A stretch of DNA of 64,000 nucleotides from Tatumella morbirosei (GCF_000757425.2 NZ_JPKR02000004.1:248001-312000); one strand, 5' to 3'. Positions 1-8,496 are shown, numbered from the stretch's first letter. The notes: generated from the sequence alone by a model not told the origin. Numbers and translations: made by a program.

Positions 1-368
1 ATCATCAGACATACAGCAACGATAGGTCCACACACCCCTTGTACAATTCGACCTACATATAGCATTTCTACATTAACAGATACCGCTGAAATTATGGTTC
101 CAATCACCATGATGAGAAGCATCCAGATCATTATCTTTTTTCGACCAATTATATCGCTCAGACGTGGTATAAATAATGAAAACAAAGCAGCTGATGTAAA
201 AAATGCCGTCTGAGACAGCCCAACATCCACATCGTTCGATTTTAGTTCTGAAGCAATAGTTACTAATGCAGGACTTAACATACTACAATTTAACTGGAAA
301 GCGACACATGCAGACAATAATGCCAGCATTAATTTACTGATACTCACATTGTCATCATTTTGGCTCAT
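1..368 (-). CDS. MFS transporter, N-terminal part (runs off the window)
   Basis: Reading the minus strand from the ATG at 366-368 gives about 122 codons that continue past position 1, so only the N-terminal third is present. The product starts MSQNDDNVSISKL and then has hydrophobic helices. Between helices 2 and 3 it carries an MFS motif-A-like loop (RLSDIIGRKK), and later the stretch YVGRIVQG typical of helix 4. This supports a major facilitator superfamily proton-driven transporter of the inner membrane; the substrate cannot be read. It is divergent from the aldehyde dehydrogenase gene across a 673-bp AT-rich spacer with repeated palindromes, so the two may share a regulator. The family is well supported, the specificity is unknown. 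Confidence 0.8.
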   Translation of the reverse strand, partial: MSQNDDNVSISKLMLALLSACVAFQLNCSMLSPALVTIASELKSNDVDVGLSQTAFFTSAALFSLFIPRLSDIIGRKKIMIWMLLIMVIGTIISAVSVNVEMLYVGRIVQGVCGPIVAVCLM

Positions 369-578
369 ATACCCTCTCAGTATGCACTTGACATTATATT
401 TTTTTGCTAGGTAATGTGTTGTTTATGTGGAAGTTTTTAAGTTTCATCAGTTCTCAAAAGCTATTTCCCCTGGCTATCATGTTCCGGCTTACTCCGGGTG
501 TTGACAGTGTTTTCCTTCTTTATCCTGTTTCTGATTTTTTCTCATTCTCTGAATTTTGATTAATAGCATCTAAATTAC

Positions 579-909
579 GTGGTATACCACCTTTGTGTTC
601 GGTATTCTGAACATAGATCACTAAAAGCATGAATCATGCCACAGTTGATTTTTGTTGTAGGTTTTATTTTTATTTTTAAGTGGTGATCATAACTATATGA
701 TTTTTATTATTTTATTTATTGTTGCCTGAAGGGTTGCATGTGTGTGTGTTTTTAGGGGCACGAAGAGCATAGAGAATGTTATGAAGCCTGATAAGTGGTA
801 TACCTCATAGTGCACCATTGTTGTTCATTTCCTGCTGTGACAGTGCAGGATTTGCACAAAAACAGGGATTAGTGCGGTATGCCACTTATTTATTTGAGTG
901 GCATACCTC
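579..909. promoter_or_regulatory. Four GGTATACC-type palindromic operator candidates in a divergent promoter region
   Basis: The gene-free spacer 369-1041 is AT-rich and holds four related 12-mers: GTGGTATACCAC at 579-590 (perfect palindrome), GTGGTATACCTC at 795-806, GCGGTATGCCAC at 874-885 and GTGGCATACCTC at 898-909. The last two start 24 bp apart. Palindromes around GGTATACC are typical operators of FCD-subfamily GntR regulators such as UxuR/ExuR and NanR. I infer that a GntR protein, probably encoded outside the window, controls the MFS gene and the aldehyde dehydrogenase/permease genes. Nothing else is evident in this spacer. Confidence 0.55.
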
Positions 910-1041
910 TCTCTTTTGTTGATCTTGTGGTTAAATATATGTATCTCAGTGAAGTTGGCATAGCTTTTGCTGATACTTTCAACATGATTACTTTCAGTTG
1001 AGTAATTTTGCTCTTTTTAACGTTATTGTTGGAGATAAAAA

Positions 1042-2517
1042 TTGAATACTCTTTCGTATGATGACACAGGTAAGCAGAATATTTATAAGCTCTTTATTGA
1101 CGGGCAATGGGTAAAATCCAGCGACGGAATAACTGCTGATAGTATTAATCCGGCAACCGGGGAGATTTTTGCTAAGACCTATATCGCTTCCAAAGATGAT
1201 GTATTGCGGGCAATTGATTCTGCTCATAGTGCAGCAAAAACATGGGGGGTATCTCTCGCATCAGAAAGAGAGATCTTATTATTAAGAGTTTATCAGGAAA
1301 TTGAAGAGCGCAGTGATGAGATATGCGATATCTTGATTGATGAGAGTGGCTCAGTGGTAAATAAATCCCGCCAGGAGATATTTTATGTTCTTGATTTGTT
1401 AAGAAGTGCTATTGGTGATGTTCGCCATGCTGTTGGGGAAACATACCCGGTCACAAAACAAGGGCAGATATCTATGAGTATCCGTCGCCCTTTAGGGGTA
1501 GTTGCCGGTATTTCTCCATTTAACTCTCCTTTTGTGCTGTCAATGAAAAAGCTTGTTCTGGCTATTGCAGCGGGTAATACATTTATTCTTAAACCATCAG
1601 AAGAAACACCTGTCCTGGGAGCATTAATAGCTGAACTGTTTGATCGTGCAGGATGTCCTCCCGGCGTACTAAATGTTATCCCAACGACGCCGCAAAGGAT
1701 TGGTGACATACTTACGAGCGATCCGAGGATAAAGCTAATTACATTTACCGGTTCAACCGCAACAGGTAAAAAAATTGCATCACAGGCCGCTATACACCTT
1801 AAAAAGTTCAATCTTGAAATGGGTGGTAAAAGTCCCCTTATTATTTTAGACGATGCAGACATTAATTATGCAGTTAATGCAGCGGTGGCTGGTGTATTTT
1901 ACCACCAGGGGCAGCAATGTATGGCTGGGTCAAAAATAATCATAGAAGATGGCGTTTTTGATGAGTTTTGTGAGAGATTTGTGTCTAAAACAAAATCACT
2001 CATTATTGGCGACCCAAGAAATCCCGAAACTTACATTGGCCCATTAATCAGGTCATCTCAGTGTGAATATATACATAGGCAGATAAAAGATGCCATATCT
2101 CTTGGGGCAAAGTTACTTACGGGAGGGGAATCAAATGGTAACTTTTTTGAACCGACAGTACTTACTGATGTTACTTCAAAAATGAAAATATACTATGAAG
2201 AGTCTTTTGGTCCGGTAGTCTCTTTAATTCGGGTTGCGGATATATGTGAAGCCCTTTCTGTTGCAAATGATAATGAATATGGGTTATCAGCTGGCGTTAT
2301 TACTAATGATCTTAAAAAGGCATGGGAACTTGCAGTCAATGTAGAGTGCGGAATGTTCCATATTAATAGTAATACTTTCTCTGATGAACCACATGTTCCT
2401 TTCGGAGGAATAAAAAATAGTGGGTTTGGCAGGGAAGGTGGTCGATATTCCTGGGAAGAGTTGACTGAGTTGAAATGGATTACATTGCAGAAAGAAGATA
2501 AGAATTTTAGTTTTTGA
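1042..2517 (+). CDS. NAD(P)+-dependent aldehyde dehydrogenase
   Basis: A 491-residue protein of usual ALDH superfamily length. The catalytic cysteine is Cys293 in GQQCMAGS and the general-base glutamate is Glu259 in LEMGGKSP; the NAD-binding loop FTGSTATGK lies just before it. The cofactor-site motif PFNSPF is near residue 160 and the C-terminal PFGGIKNSGFGREGG motif is intact. It should oxidise an aldehyde to the carboxylate in the cytoplasm. The best relatives I recall are the benzaldehyde, vanillin and salicylaldehyde dehydrogenase-like branch, but the substrate is not determined. The start is TTG at 1042, chosen because GGAG at 1031-1034 sits 7 nt upstream and no better ATG preserves the N-terminus. 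It precedes an NCS1 permease on the same strand, suggesting uptake and oxidation of one compound. Confidence 0.9.
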   Translation: MNTLSYDDTGKQNIYKLFIDGQWVKSSDGITADSINPATGEIFAKTYIASKDDVLRAIDSAHSAAKTWGVSLASEREILLLRVYQEIEERSDEICDILIDESGSVVNKSRQEIFYVLDLLRSAIGDVRHAVGETYPVTKQGQISMSIRRPLGVVAGISPFNSPFVLSMKKLVLAIAAGNTFILKPSEETPVLGALIAELFDRAGCPPGVLNVIPTTPQRIGDILTSDPRIKLITFTGSTATGKKIASQAAIHLKKFNLEMGGKSPLIILDDADINYAVNAAVAGVFYHQGQQCMAGSKIIIEDGVFDEFCERFVSKTKSLIIGDPRNPETYIGPLIRSSQCEYIHRQIKDAISLGAKLLTGGESNGNFFEPTVLTDVTSKMKIYYEESFGPVVSLIRVADICEALSVANDNEYGLSAGVITNDLKKAWELAVNVECGMFHINSNTFSDEPHVPFGGIKNSGFGREGGRYSWEELTELKWITLQKEDKNFSF

Positions 2518-2518
2518 T

Positions 2519-2540
2519 ATATGCATCTCAAGATGCATAT
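2519..2540. repeat. 10-bp inverted repeat just after the aldehyde dehydrogenase
   Basis: ATATGCATCT (2519-2528) and AGATGCATAT (2531-2540) are perfect reverse complements separated by CA. It starts 2 bp after the stop codon. It has no GC-rich stem or T-tract, so it may be an operator or mRNA-processing hairpin rather than a terminator. Confidence 0.5.
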
Positions 2541-2577
2541 AAGTAAATAAGAAACCTGTGAGTTTCATTTTTTATTT

Positions 2578-2599
2578 GGTGTGATGTTAACTTCACACC
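2578..2599. repeat. Inverted repeat upstream of the NCS1 permease
   Basis: GGTGTGA (2578-2584) and TCACACC (2593-2599) are perfect arms around an 8-nt centre containing GTTAAC. It ends 27 bp before the permease start. The TGTGA/TCACA halves resemble a CRP site but the spacing is 8 rather than 6, so another regulator or a hairpin is more likely. Confidence 0.45.
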
Positions 2600-2626
2600 A
2601 TTAACCATTTTATCTACGGTATTATT

Positions 2627-4108
2627 ATGGTGGAAAAAACTATTATTCCTGATGCAACAAAAGTTGTCGCTGATTCCAGCAGACTTTCCAATTTAGATCT
2701 TATTCCGGTAAATAGGCAACAGAGAACATGGAAATGGTTTAACTTCGTCTCCCTGTGGATTGGTATGGTCATAAATATTTCGGCCTGGATGTTGTCATCT
2801 AGTCTGATGAATACAGGATTTTCCCCTCTGCAAGCTATTTTGCTTGTACTAACCGGAAATATTATTATTCTGATTCCAATGATATTGATTGGTCACGCCG
2901 GAGCTAAATTTGGTATACCATTTGCTGTTCTTGCCAGAACTTCATTTGGTGTCAGTGGAGCCAAACTACCTGCAGTTCTGCGAGCTCTGGTAGCCTGTGG
3001 ATGGTTTGGTATACAGACCTGGATCGGTGGGAACATTATTTATACTTTATTTAGTCACTGGATTTCTACCGGGTTTTTGGCAGGGAATATTCCATTTCTT
3101 GGAATTTCAATTGGACATCTTGTTTGTTTTCTTACATTTTGGGTTATACAGATTTATTTTATTTTTCATGGTGTTGATTCAATCAAGAAACTTGAGACAT
3201 GGACAGCCCCTTTCAAAATATTAATGTGTTTTCTTCTGCTATGGTGGATGACTGAAATGGCCGGAGGAATCTCGCATCTCTTCGGACAGTCATCTCAGTT
3301 TGAAAAAGGTGGATCTAAAGAAGGGTTGTTTTGGTATTACTTTTGGCCATCGTTAACCGCGATGGTTGGTTATTGGGCCACGCTGGCATTAAATATTCCT
3401 GACTTTACGCGTTTCGCTAAAAGCCAGAAAGACCAGATTATTGGCCAGGCACTAGGCTTGCCAGGGCCAATGGCCTTGTTATCTATGATGTCGGTAATGG
3501 TAACATCTGCAACTGTTGTTATTTATGGGCATGAAATATGGGATCCCATTGATCTTGCGAGTAATATGACCGGAATTGGCGTGAATATTACATTGCTGGT
3601 ACTTATCATTGATACTTTGTGTTGCAATCTTGCCGCCAACATGGTTGGCCCTGCTTATGATATTTCATCCTTATGGCCTGAAAAGATATCTTATAAAGTT
3701 GGTGGAATTATTACAGCAGTCGCTGGTGTGATTATAATGCCATGGAAAATACTGGAGTCATCAAATGGGTTTATTTTCACATGGCTTGTCGGATACTCGG
3801 CACTTCTGGGACCAATCGCTGGGATACTCATGGTTGATTATTTTATTATAAGGAAAAGAGCTATTAATGTCGAAAGTCTGTATTTAAGTTTCGGGGAGTA
3901 TAGATACTTTAAGGGATGGAATGTTTATGCCGTAGCATCATTTTTTATTTCTTCATCAATAAATATTCCGGGCTTTTTACATGCATCATTTCCTGATGAT
4001 TTTAATCATGTGCCCTCATTTTTTGTGTCTATTTATTCATATGCATGGTTTATAGGCCTGATTTCTGCTTCTTTACTTTATTATTTTTTTATGAAGAAGA
4101 GACGTTAG
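2627..4108 (+). CDS. NCS1-family nucleobase/hydantoin/allantoin-type permease
   Basis: A 493-residue, very hydrophobic protein with about 12 membrane segments. The N-terminal stretch (SNLDLIPVNRQQRTWKWFN, then WIGMVINISAW) is the hallmark of the NCS1 (nucleobase-cation-symport-1) family, which includes Mhp1 and PucI. The LARTSFGVSGA and WFGIQTWIGG motifs in helices 3 and the following loop also fit. It would import a small nitrogen heterocycle or vitamin-like compound with Na+ or H+ across the inner membrane; the substrate is not readable. The start ATG at 2627 has only a weak ribosome site (ACGG). It follows the aldehyde dehydrogenase by 109 bp holding two inverted repeats, so the pair may be one transcription unit. 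Base composition is AT-rich like its neighbour. Confidence 0.9.
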   Translation: MVEKTIIPDATKVVADSSRLSNLDLIPVNRQQRTWKWFNFVSLWIGMVINISAWMLSSSLMNTGFSPLQAILLVLTGNIIILIPMILIGHAGAKFGIPFAVLARTSFGVSGAKLPAVLRALVACGWFGIQTWIGGNIIYTLFSHWISTGFLAGNIPFLGISIGHLVCFLTFWVIQIYFIFHGVDSIKKLETWTAPFKILMCFLLLWWMTEMAGGISHLFGQSSQFEKGGSKEGLFWYYFWPSLTAMVGYWATLALNIPDFTRFAKSQKDQIIGQALGLPGPMALLSMMSVMVTSATVVIYGHEIWDPIDLASNMTGIGVNITLLVLIIDTLCCNLAANMVGPAYDISSLWPEKISYKVGGIITAVAGVIIMPWKILESSNGFIFTWLVGYSALLGPIAGILMVDYFIIRKRAINVESLYLSFGEYRYFKGWNVYAVASFFISSSINIPGFLHASFPDDFNHVPSFFVSIYSYAWFIGLISASLLYYFFMKKRR

Positions 4109-4383
4109 TGGTTTTTCATCCGATTATTTTTTGGTGCAACTCTAAAATTCTTTTTTTTGATAAGTTACTGATCTCCGCTCTGGCATATTCAATGATTGCT
4201 GTGTCTCTTCTGCCGGGCTATTGTGGTGAACAGGTGGCACGATAATCTCCTTCGGGAACAGAGGTGGCCGTCCCTGCTCTGCAGAGTATGGCGGGTATTA
4301 GTGTGGATACCGGATATTTCTCAGCAGCATATCATTTAATTAAGGTTGTCAGTGGTAATTCCTGACCGGCTATGGAGATCGTT
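4109..4383. other. Gene-free spacer at a composition junction
   Basis: This 275-bp spacer marks the change from AT-rich DNA on the left to the roughly balanced composition of the rest of the window. The right half (about 4245-4360) is GC-richer and one frame reads open for about 35 codons without a start, which could be a decayed gene end. I do not recognise it. Confidence 0.3.
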
Positions 4384-5118
4384 ATGTTTCATTTATTACG
4401 TGCTGAACCTGACACGGCGTTTGAATATGGAGCATTCAGAATTCGTCGTATGCGCCCTGGTAATATCCTTCCCGGGCGCGAGGATCCCTCTCTGGGGCCG
4501 TTGAGTATTATCGATCACAGTAACCTGCAAACAGGTACCCTGGTCAGTATGCATCAGCATCAGAATGATGAAATTCTCAGCTATCTCTGGCAGGGCTCAA
4601 TGGTGCACGAAGATCAGCAGGGTAATCGTGTGCCGCTGTCGGCCAAAAAGCTGATGATGATGAATGCCGGTGAAGGGAGCTGGCACGAAGAATCAACACC
4701 AATTGTTCCTGCGGAATTGCTGCAGATTTTTATCCGTCCCTGCGCGGCAAATCTGCCGCCCCGGGTGCAGTTTATGGATCGCCCTCAGGGAGTGATTACC
4801 GGCGAATGGACATTGCTGGCTGGTCCTGAAGGTGAAAATGCTCCTCTGGATATCCGCCAGCAGGTGTTTATTTATGATATCAGGCTGGAGCACAAAGATA
4901 AGGTTGCCATTCCGTCACGGCCGGGGTTTGCGCAATATCTGTATGTGATGGACGGTGAAATCGATGTAACCGGTCCGCCACTGTATAAAGGTGATGCAGT
5001 CTGTAGTGAAGAGGGGGAATTACCGGCAGTGGAATCTACCGGAACTTCGACTCTGGTCTGTTTCCTGGTCCGGCTGGATGCTGTCGCGGTAACCGACGGG
5101 ATCATCAGCGGTTCGTAA
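4384..5118 (+). CDS. Pirin family protein (bicupin)
   Basis: A 244-residue protein matching the pirin family, which includes quercetinase YhhW of E. coli. The metal-binding residues of the N-terminal cupin are visible: His57 and His59 in MHQHQNDE, then His101 and Glu103 in WHEES. The C-terminal cupin half (about residues 150-240) is less conserved, as usual. Members can act as quercetin 2,3-dioxygenases or redox sensors; the role here is unknown. The start at 4384 is preferred to the in-frame ATG at 4372 because GGAG at 4374-4377 lies 6 nt before it. It is followed after 219 bp by a LacI-family regulator on the same strand. Confidence 0.88.
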   Translation: MFHLLRAEPDTAFEYGAFRIRRMRPGNILPGREDPSLGPLSIIDHSNLQTGTLVSMHQHQNDEILSYLWQGSMVHEDQQGNRVPLSAKKLMMMNAGEGSWHEESTPIVPAELLQIFIRPCAANLPPRVQFMDRPQGVITGEWTLLAGPEGENAPLDIRQQVFIYDIRLEHKDKVAIPSRPGFAQYLYVMDGEIDVTGPPLYKGDAVCSEEGELPAVESTGTSTLVCFLVRLDAVAVTDGIISGS

Positions 5119-5301
5119 AATACTGACCGGCGGTTACCCGGGACTCCTGAGTGGAGGATTGTGTCATCGCCGGTAAAGGTTTTTTTCCGTTCACATCCGA
5201 CGCCATTCCGTGTAGGGCAAGGCCCGGCACTGAATGGCTCGTGTCCGATGGCAGGAATCTGCTGCCGTTCGTACCTGCAGTTCTTAAACTGTGCTAGCCT
5301 C

Positions 5302-5311
5302 TGATTAATCA
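5302..5311. promoter_or_regulatory. Palindrome upstream of the LacI-family gene
   Basis: TGATTAATCA is a perfect 10-bp palindrome 26 bp before the regulator start, followed at once by ATTGATCG. LacI-family regulators often autoregulate through such sites, so this is a possible operator. No direct evidence beyond symmetry and position. Confidence 0.3.
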
Positions 5312-5337
5312 ATTGATCGCAGGATGGCGGGTCTTTT

Positions 5338-6318
5338 ATGTCGATACAAAAAATAGCCAGGCTGGCAGGTGTATCTGTTGCCACGGTTTCCCGTGTGCTG
5401 AATAACAGCGACAGTGTAAAAACCAAAAACCGTGAACGGGTGCTGGCAGCTATCCGTGAATGTAATTATCAGCCTAATTTGCTGGCCCGCCAGTTGCGAA
5501 CCTCGCGCAGCTCCATGATTCTGGTGATGGTTTCTGATATCGGCAACCCTTTCTGTGCCGATGTGGTAAAAGGTATTGAAGAGCAGGCTGAAAAAAATGG
5601 TTACCGGATACTGTTGTGTAATTCCGGAGCCGATCCGCAGCGCTCCCGTTCGGGTCTGGCCTTACTTTCCGGGAAAATGGTGGATGGCATTATTACCATG
5701 GATGCGACTTCACGGTTGCCGGAGCTGAGCACCCTGATTGGCCGGATGCCCTGGGTTCAGTGTGCTGAGCATGCAGAATCGGGGGATATCTCTTGTGTCG
5801 GCATTAACGATCATCAGGCGTCCGGTTACGTGGTCAACTTCCTGCTGTCACAGGGGTACCGGCGGGTCGCATTGATCAATCATGATCTGAACTATAAGTA
5901 TGCCCGTTTTCGTGAAGCAGGTTATCTTGATGCACTTCGACAGGCAGACAATGACTATAGCGCTATTGAATATGCCAGCGATTTGAGTTTTGCTGCCGGT
6001 AAAGCCGCTATGGATAATTTGCTAAAAACCGCTCCCCGGCCTGATGCTGTATTTGCCATTTCCGATACCCTGGCCGCCGGCGCAATGCGCGCCATTCAGG
6101 ACGCCGGGCTCTCTATCCCCGGCGACATCGCCATGGTAGGGTTTGACGGGATTCCGTTGGCTGAAATGGTTTCCCCACAACTGACTACCATTGCACAACC
6201 CTCGGCAGACATCGGACGCCAGGCCGTCAGATTATTGCTAAATAAAATTGAGCACCCGGACAGTGATGCTGAGCGGCTGGTACTGGACTGGCGGCTGGTG
6301 GTTCGCTCCAGTAGCTGA
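5338..6318 (+). CDS. LacI-family transcriptional regulator, CytR-like
   Basis: A 326-residue repressor. The N-terminus has the LacI helix-turn-helix (IQKIARLAGVSVATVSRVLNN, residues 3-23) and the hinge region near residue 50. Residues 60-326 form the periplasmic-binding-protein-like effector domain, ending with the usual PQLTTIAQP and IGRQAVRLLL segments. The overall pattern (NPFCADVVKGIEEQAEKNGY, VGFDGIPLAEMVSPQLTT) is closest to CytR among E. coli LacI proteins I recall, but it lacks the CytR N-terminal extension, so I do not assign that symbol. It may act on the neighbouring pirin gene or itself. Effector unknown. Confidence 0.88.
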   Translation: MSIQKIARLAGVSVATVSRVLNNSDSVKTKNRERVLAAIRECNYQPNLLARQLRTSRSSMILVMVSDIGNPFCADVVKGIEEQAEKNGYRILLCNSGADPQRSRSGLALLSGKMVDGIITMDATSRLPELSTLIGRMPWVQCAEHAESGDISCVGINDHQASGYVVNFLLSQGYRRVALINHDLNYKYARFREAGYLDALRQADNDYSAIEYASDLSFAAGKAAMDNLLKTAPRPDAVFAISDTLAAGAMRAIQDAGLSIPGDIAMVGFDGIPLAEMVSPQLTTIAQPSADIGRQAVRLLLNKIEHPDSDAERLVLDWRLVVRSSS

Positions 6319-6429
6319 TATTGCGGGCCTGCCCGGCAGATCGCCAGAATTGCCAGAAAATTCCCTTCGTAGTCATTGAATTGACAAAAATCCCATCCTG
6401 CAATCTTGATCTGTTTTGTAGATCAAAGA

Positions 6430-6449
6430 TACTGTATGTATATACAGTA
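6430..6449. promoter_or_regulatory. LexA box of umuD
   Basis: Positions 6430-6449 match the SOS box consensus, with CTG at 6432-6434, ten AT-rich bases, and CAG at 6445-6447. It overlaps a plausible -10 (GATACT, 6428-6433) with a -35 TTGATC at 6406-6411 and lies 19 bp before umuD. Expected role: LexA repression relieved by DNA damage. Confidence 0.92.
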
Positions 6450-6468
6450 ATTTTCCGGGAGTCCGGTC

Positions 6469-6891
6469 ATGAAGTTTTATCAGCCCGCGGAGATCCGCGC
6501 AATTCTGGAACTGCCTTTTTTTATCAGCCGTGTTCCTTGTGGTTTCCCGTCCCCGGCGCAGGATTATGTTGAGCAAAGGATCGATCTGAATCAGCTACTG
6601 GTGAATCATCCCGGGGCGACTTATTTTATCCGTGTCAGTGGAGATTCTATGACGGAAGGCGGGATTGATGACGGAGATATGCTGATTGTTGACAGTTCAC
6701 TCACTGCCGGGCATGGGGATATTGTGGTGGCCGCGGTCAGCGGTGAATTTACCGTAAAACAGCTGATGTTACGTCCTTCCCTGCATCTGCGGCCAATGAA
6801 TGTCAGGTATTCGGAGATTGCCATTACCGATCCCGATCAGTTCGAGATTTTCGGGGTCGTCAGGCACGTGGTAAAAACCTTCGGCCAGTAA
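6469..6891 (+). CDS. umuD: UmuD, translesion polymerase V accessory subunit (self-cleaving)
   Basis: A 140-residue protein aligning end to end with E. coli UmuD (139 aa). The RecA-stimulated autocleavage site Cys24-Gly25 is present in [14 protein letters not shown]. The catalytic dyad Ser60 (SGDSM) and Lys97 (FTVKQ) sits at exactly the E. coli positions. After cleavage, UmuD' joins UmuC to form DNA polymerase V. A strong LexA box precedes it. Unlike the usual umuDC operon, umuC is not downstream on this strand but faces it from the other side, 161 bp away. Confidence 0.95.
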   Translation: MKFYQPAEIRAILELPFFISRVPCGFPSPAQDYVEQRIDLNQLLVNHPGATYFIRVSGDSMTEGGIDDGDMLIVDSSLTAGHGDIVVAAVSGEFTVKQLMLRPSLHLRPMNVRYSEIAITDPDQFEIFGVVRHVVKTFGQ

Positions 6892-7052
6892 AGCGGGGGA
6901 GTGGCAGCGCTATGGAAGGATGCTGCCAGTCCGTAAAAAGCTGTTTTGTCTGCATGCTTTACGGTTATCTCAACGGCCATCCCGTCGCTGAATATCCTTT
7001 ATGTCTGCTCTCGCTGATATCCCTTTGCCATGCAGGGCAGGATAACGACCGG

Positions 7053-8315
7053 TTACTTCGCCACCGGCAGATCGCTATAGCGTGTGGTATAGGCTGGGGA
7101 CAGCATATCGCGCTTCATCGCCCAGCTTTTACGAATCCCCTGTCCGGCGAACCATAATTTGCCTTTACCACTCTGGTTCAGCCCGTCAACCACACGCATC
7201 AGCGCTTCACTGTTGGTACGGGGGGCATGTTCATCAAACAGGTTGAGTTGTGATACTCCCTGGCTGAAAAAGTCCCCCAGTACCACCCCGGCTTTCATAT
7301 AGCGATGCCCGTCGCGCCAGATACCTTCGAGCATATCCATCGCGACATGAATAATATCGCGGGTATCGTTAGAAGGGGTGAGTAGTATTCCTGTTGCCTG
7401 GTTGCCGTAAAATGTTTCGCCGGCAGCGTGGGGGCTGGTGCGGATAAATACGGTAATCTGCCGGCAGTACTGGCGTTCACCGCGCAACTTTTCTGCGGCA
7501 CGTTCGGCATAAGCACAGACCGCCTGACGCATAGCCATAAATTCGGTGATACGGGTACCGAAAGAGCGCGAACAGATGATTTGCTGTTTTACCGGCGCAA
7601 ACTCCTCCAGCTGCAGACAGGGTTCGCCGCGTAATTCACGAACAGTACGTTCGAGTACCACATTAAAGTGTTTGCGGATAATCCAGGTGCTTTGCTCAGA
7701 CAGATCTTTAGCGGTGATAATTCCCATGGTATTCAGTTTGCGGCTAATTCTGCGGCCAACGCCCCAGACTTCTTCTACCGGCACCAGCGACATCAGTTTA
7801 CGCTGACGTTCGGCATTGGATAAATCGAGTACTCCGCCGGTCCTGGTCCATTTTTTTGCCGCATAATTAGCAAGTTTTGCCAGTGTTTTGGTGGGGGCAA
7901 TACCAACTCCCACCGTCAGGTGTGCTTCCTGCTTCACCCTTTGGCGAATCTCATGGCCAAACTCATCCAGGTCCCGACAATTGCGTATGCCACTCAGATC
8001 CATAAAGGCTTCATCGATCGAATAGATTTCGACCGAAGGGGCCATGCTTTCCAGGATCGACATCACGCGATTACTCATATCGGCATACAGGGCATAGTTA
8101 GAGCTAAAAACATGAATATTATGTTTTTTTATCTCATCTTTTAGCTGAAAGTACGGGGCACCCATCGGAATATTGAGTTTTTTCACTTCGGCACTGCGGG
8201 CAATGACACAGCCGTCATTATTACTCAGCACGATCACGGCTTTTCCCCGTAGATCCGGCCTGAATACGCTCTCACAGCTGGCATAAAATGAATTGACATC
8301 AACCAGCGCGAACAT
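7053..8315 (-). CDS. umuC: UmuC, Y-family DNA polymerase V catalytic subunit
   Basis: A 420-residue Y-family polymerase, full length compared with E. coli UmuC (422 aa). The metal-binding residues are Asp6 (ALVDVNSFYASCE) and Asp101-Glu102 (YSIDEAFMDLSG). The helix-hairpin-helix thumb region (VWGVGRRISRKL) follows near residue 185, and the little-finger domain and C-terminal region are complete. It carries out error-prone bypass synthesis with UmuD' after SOS induction. The start has a strong ribosome site (CGGAGGG). It is convergent with umuD rather than co-transcribed and has a separate LexA box about 165 bp upstream of its start. Confidence 0.95.
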   Translation of the reverse strand: MFALVDVNSFYASCESVFRPDLRGKAVIVLSNNDGCVIARSAEVKKLNIPMGAPYFQLKDEIKKHNIHVFSSNYALYADMSNRVMSILESMAPSVEIYSIDEAFMDLSGIRNCRDLDEFGHEIRQRVKQEAHLTVGVGIAPTKTLAKLANYAAKKWTRTGGVLDLSNAERQRKLMSLVPVEEVWGVGRRISRKLNTMGIITAKDLSEQSTWIIRKHFNVVLERTVRELRGEPCLQLEEFAPVKQQIICSRSFGTRITEFMAMRQAVCAYAERAAEKLRGERQYCRQITVFIRTSPHAAGETFYGNQATGILLTPSNDTRDIIHVAMDMLEGIWRDGHRYMKAGVVLGDFFSQGVSQLNLFDEHAPRTNSEALMRVVDGLNQSGKGKLWFAGQGIRKSWAMKRDMLSPAYTTRYSDLPVAK

Positions 8316-8463
8316 AAGCCCTCCGTGATATTGGTGACAGAAAGAAGTACTTTGCCCTCAGCCGAATAAACTGACGGCTAACATGCCGGGTCAGATAATC
8401 GTAGGTGAGAATAGCGAATAATCCGTCTTTCAGTCTGTGAGTGATAGTGATAACCAGGGTCAT
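8299..8463 (-). CDS. Possible small ORF between the LexA box and umuC
   Basis: From the ATG at 8461-8463 a 54-codon frame runs on the minus strand and ends at the TGA 8299-8301, overlapping the umuC start. The product would begin MTLVITITHRLKDG. Its ribosome site is weak and I recognise no homologue. Some plasmid systems have a DinI-like gene (impC) in this position, but the residues do not match DinI convincingly. The alternative is an untranslated leader. Confidence 0.18.
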   Translation of the reverse strand: MTLVITITHRLKDGLFAILTYDYLTRHVSRQFIRLRAKYFFLSPISRRAYVRAG

Positions 8464-8480
8464 TTTTCATCTGATAAACA

Positions 8481-8496
8481 CTGTTTATATATACAG
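8481..8496. promoter_or_regulatory. LexA box of umuC
   Basis: CTG at 8481-8483 and CAG at 8494-8496 flank ten AT-only bases, a full SOS-box match. It lies 165 bp upstream of the umuC start on the minus strand and implies independent SOS control of umuC. Confidence 0.88.

Noticed and set aside
1383-1862. 159-codon minus-strand frame inside the aldehyde dehydrogenase
   Set aside because: It is the antisense shadow of a conserved gene with intact active-site residues.
2578-2599. CRP binding site
   Set aside because: TGTGA and TCACA are present but separated by 8 bases instead of 6.
4245-4370. Decayed gene between the permease and pirin genes
   Set aside because: One frame is open for about 35 codons, but there is no start, no recognised motif and no second piece.
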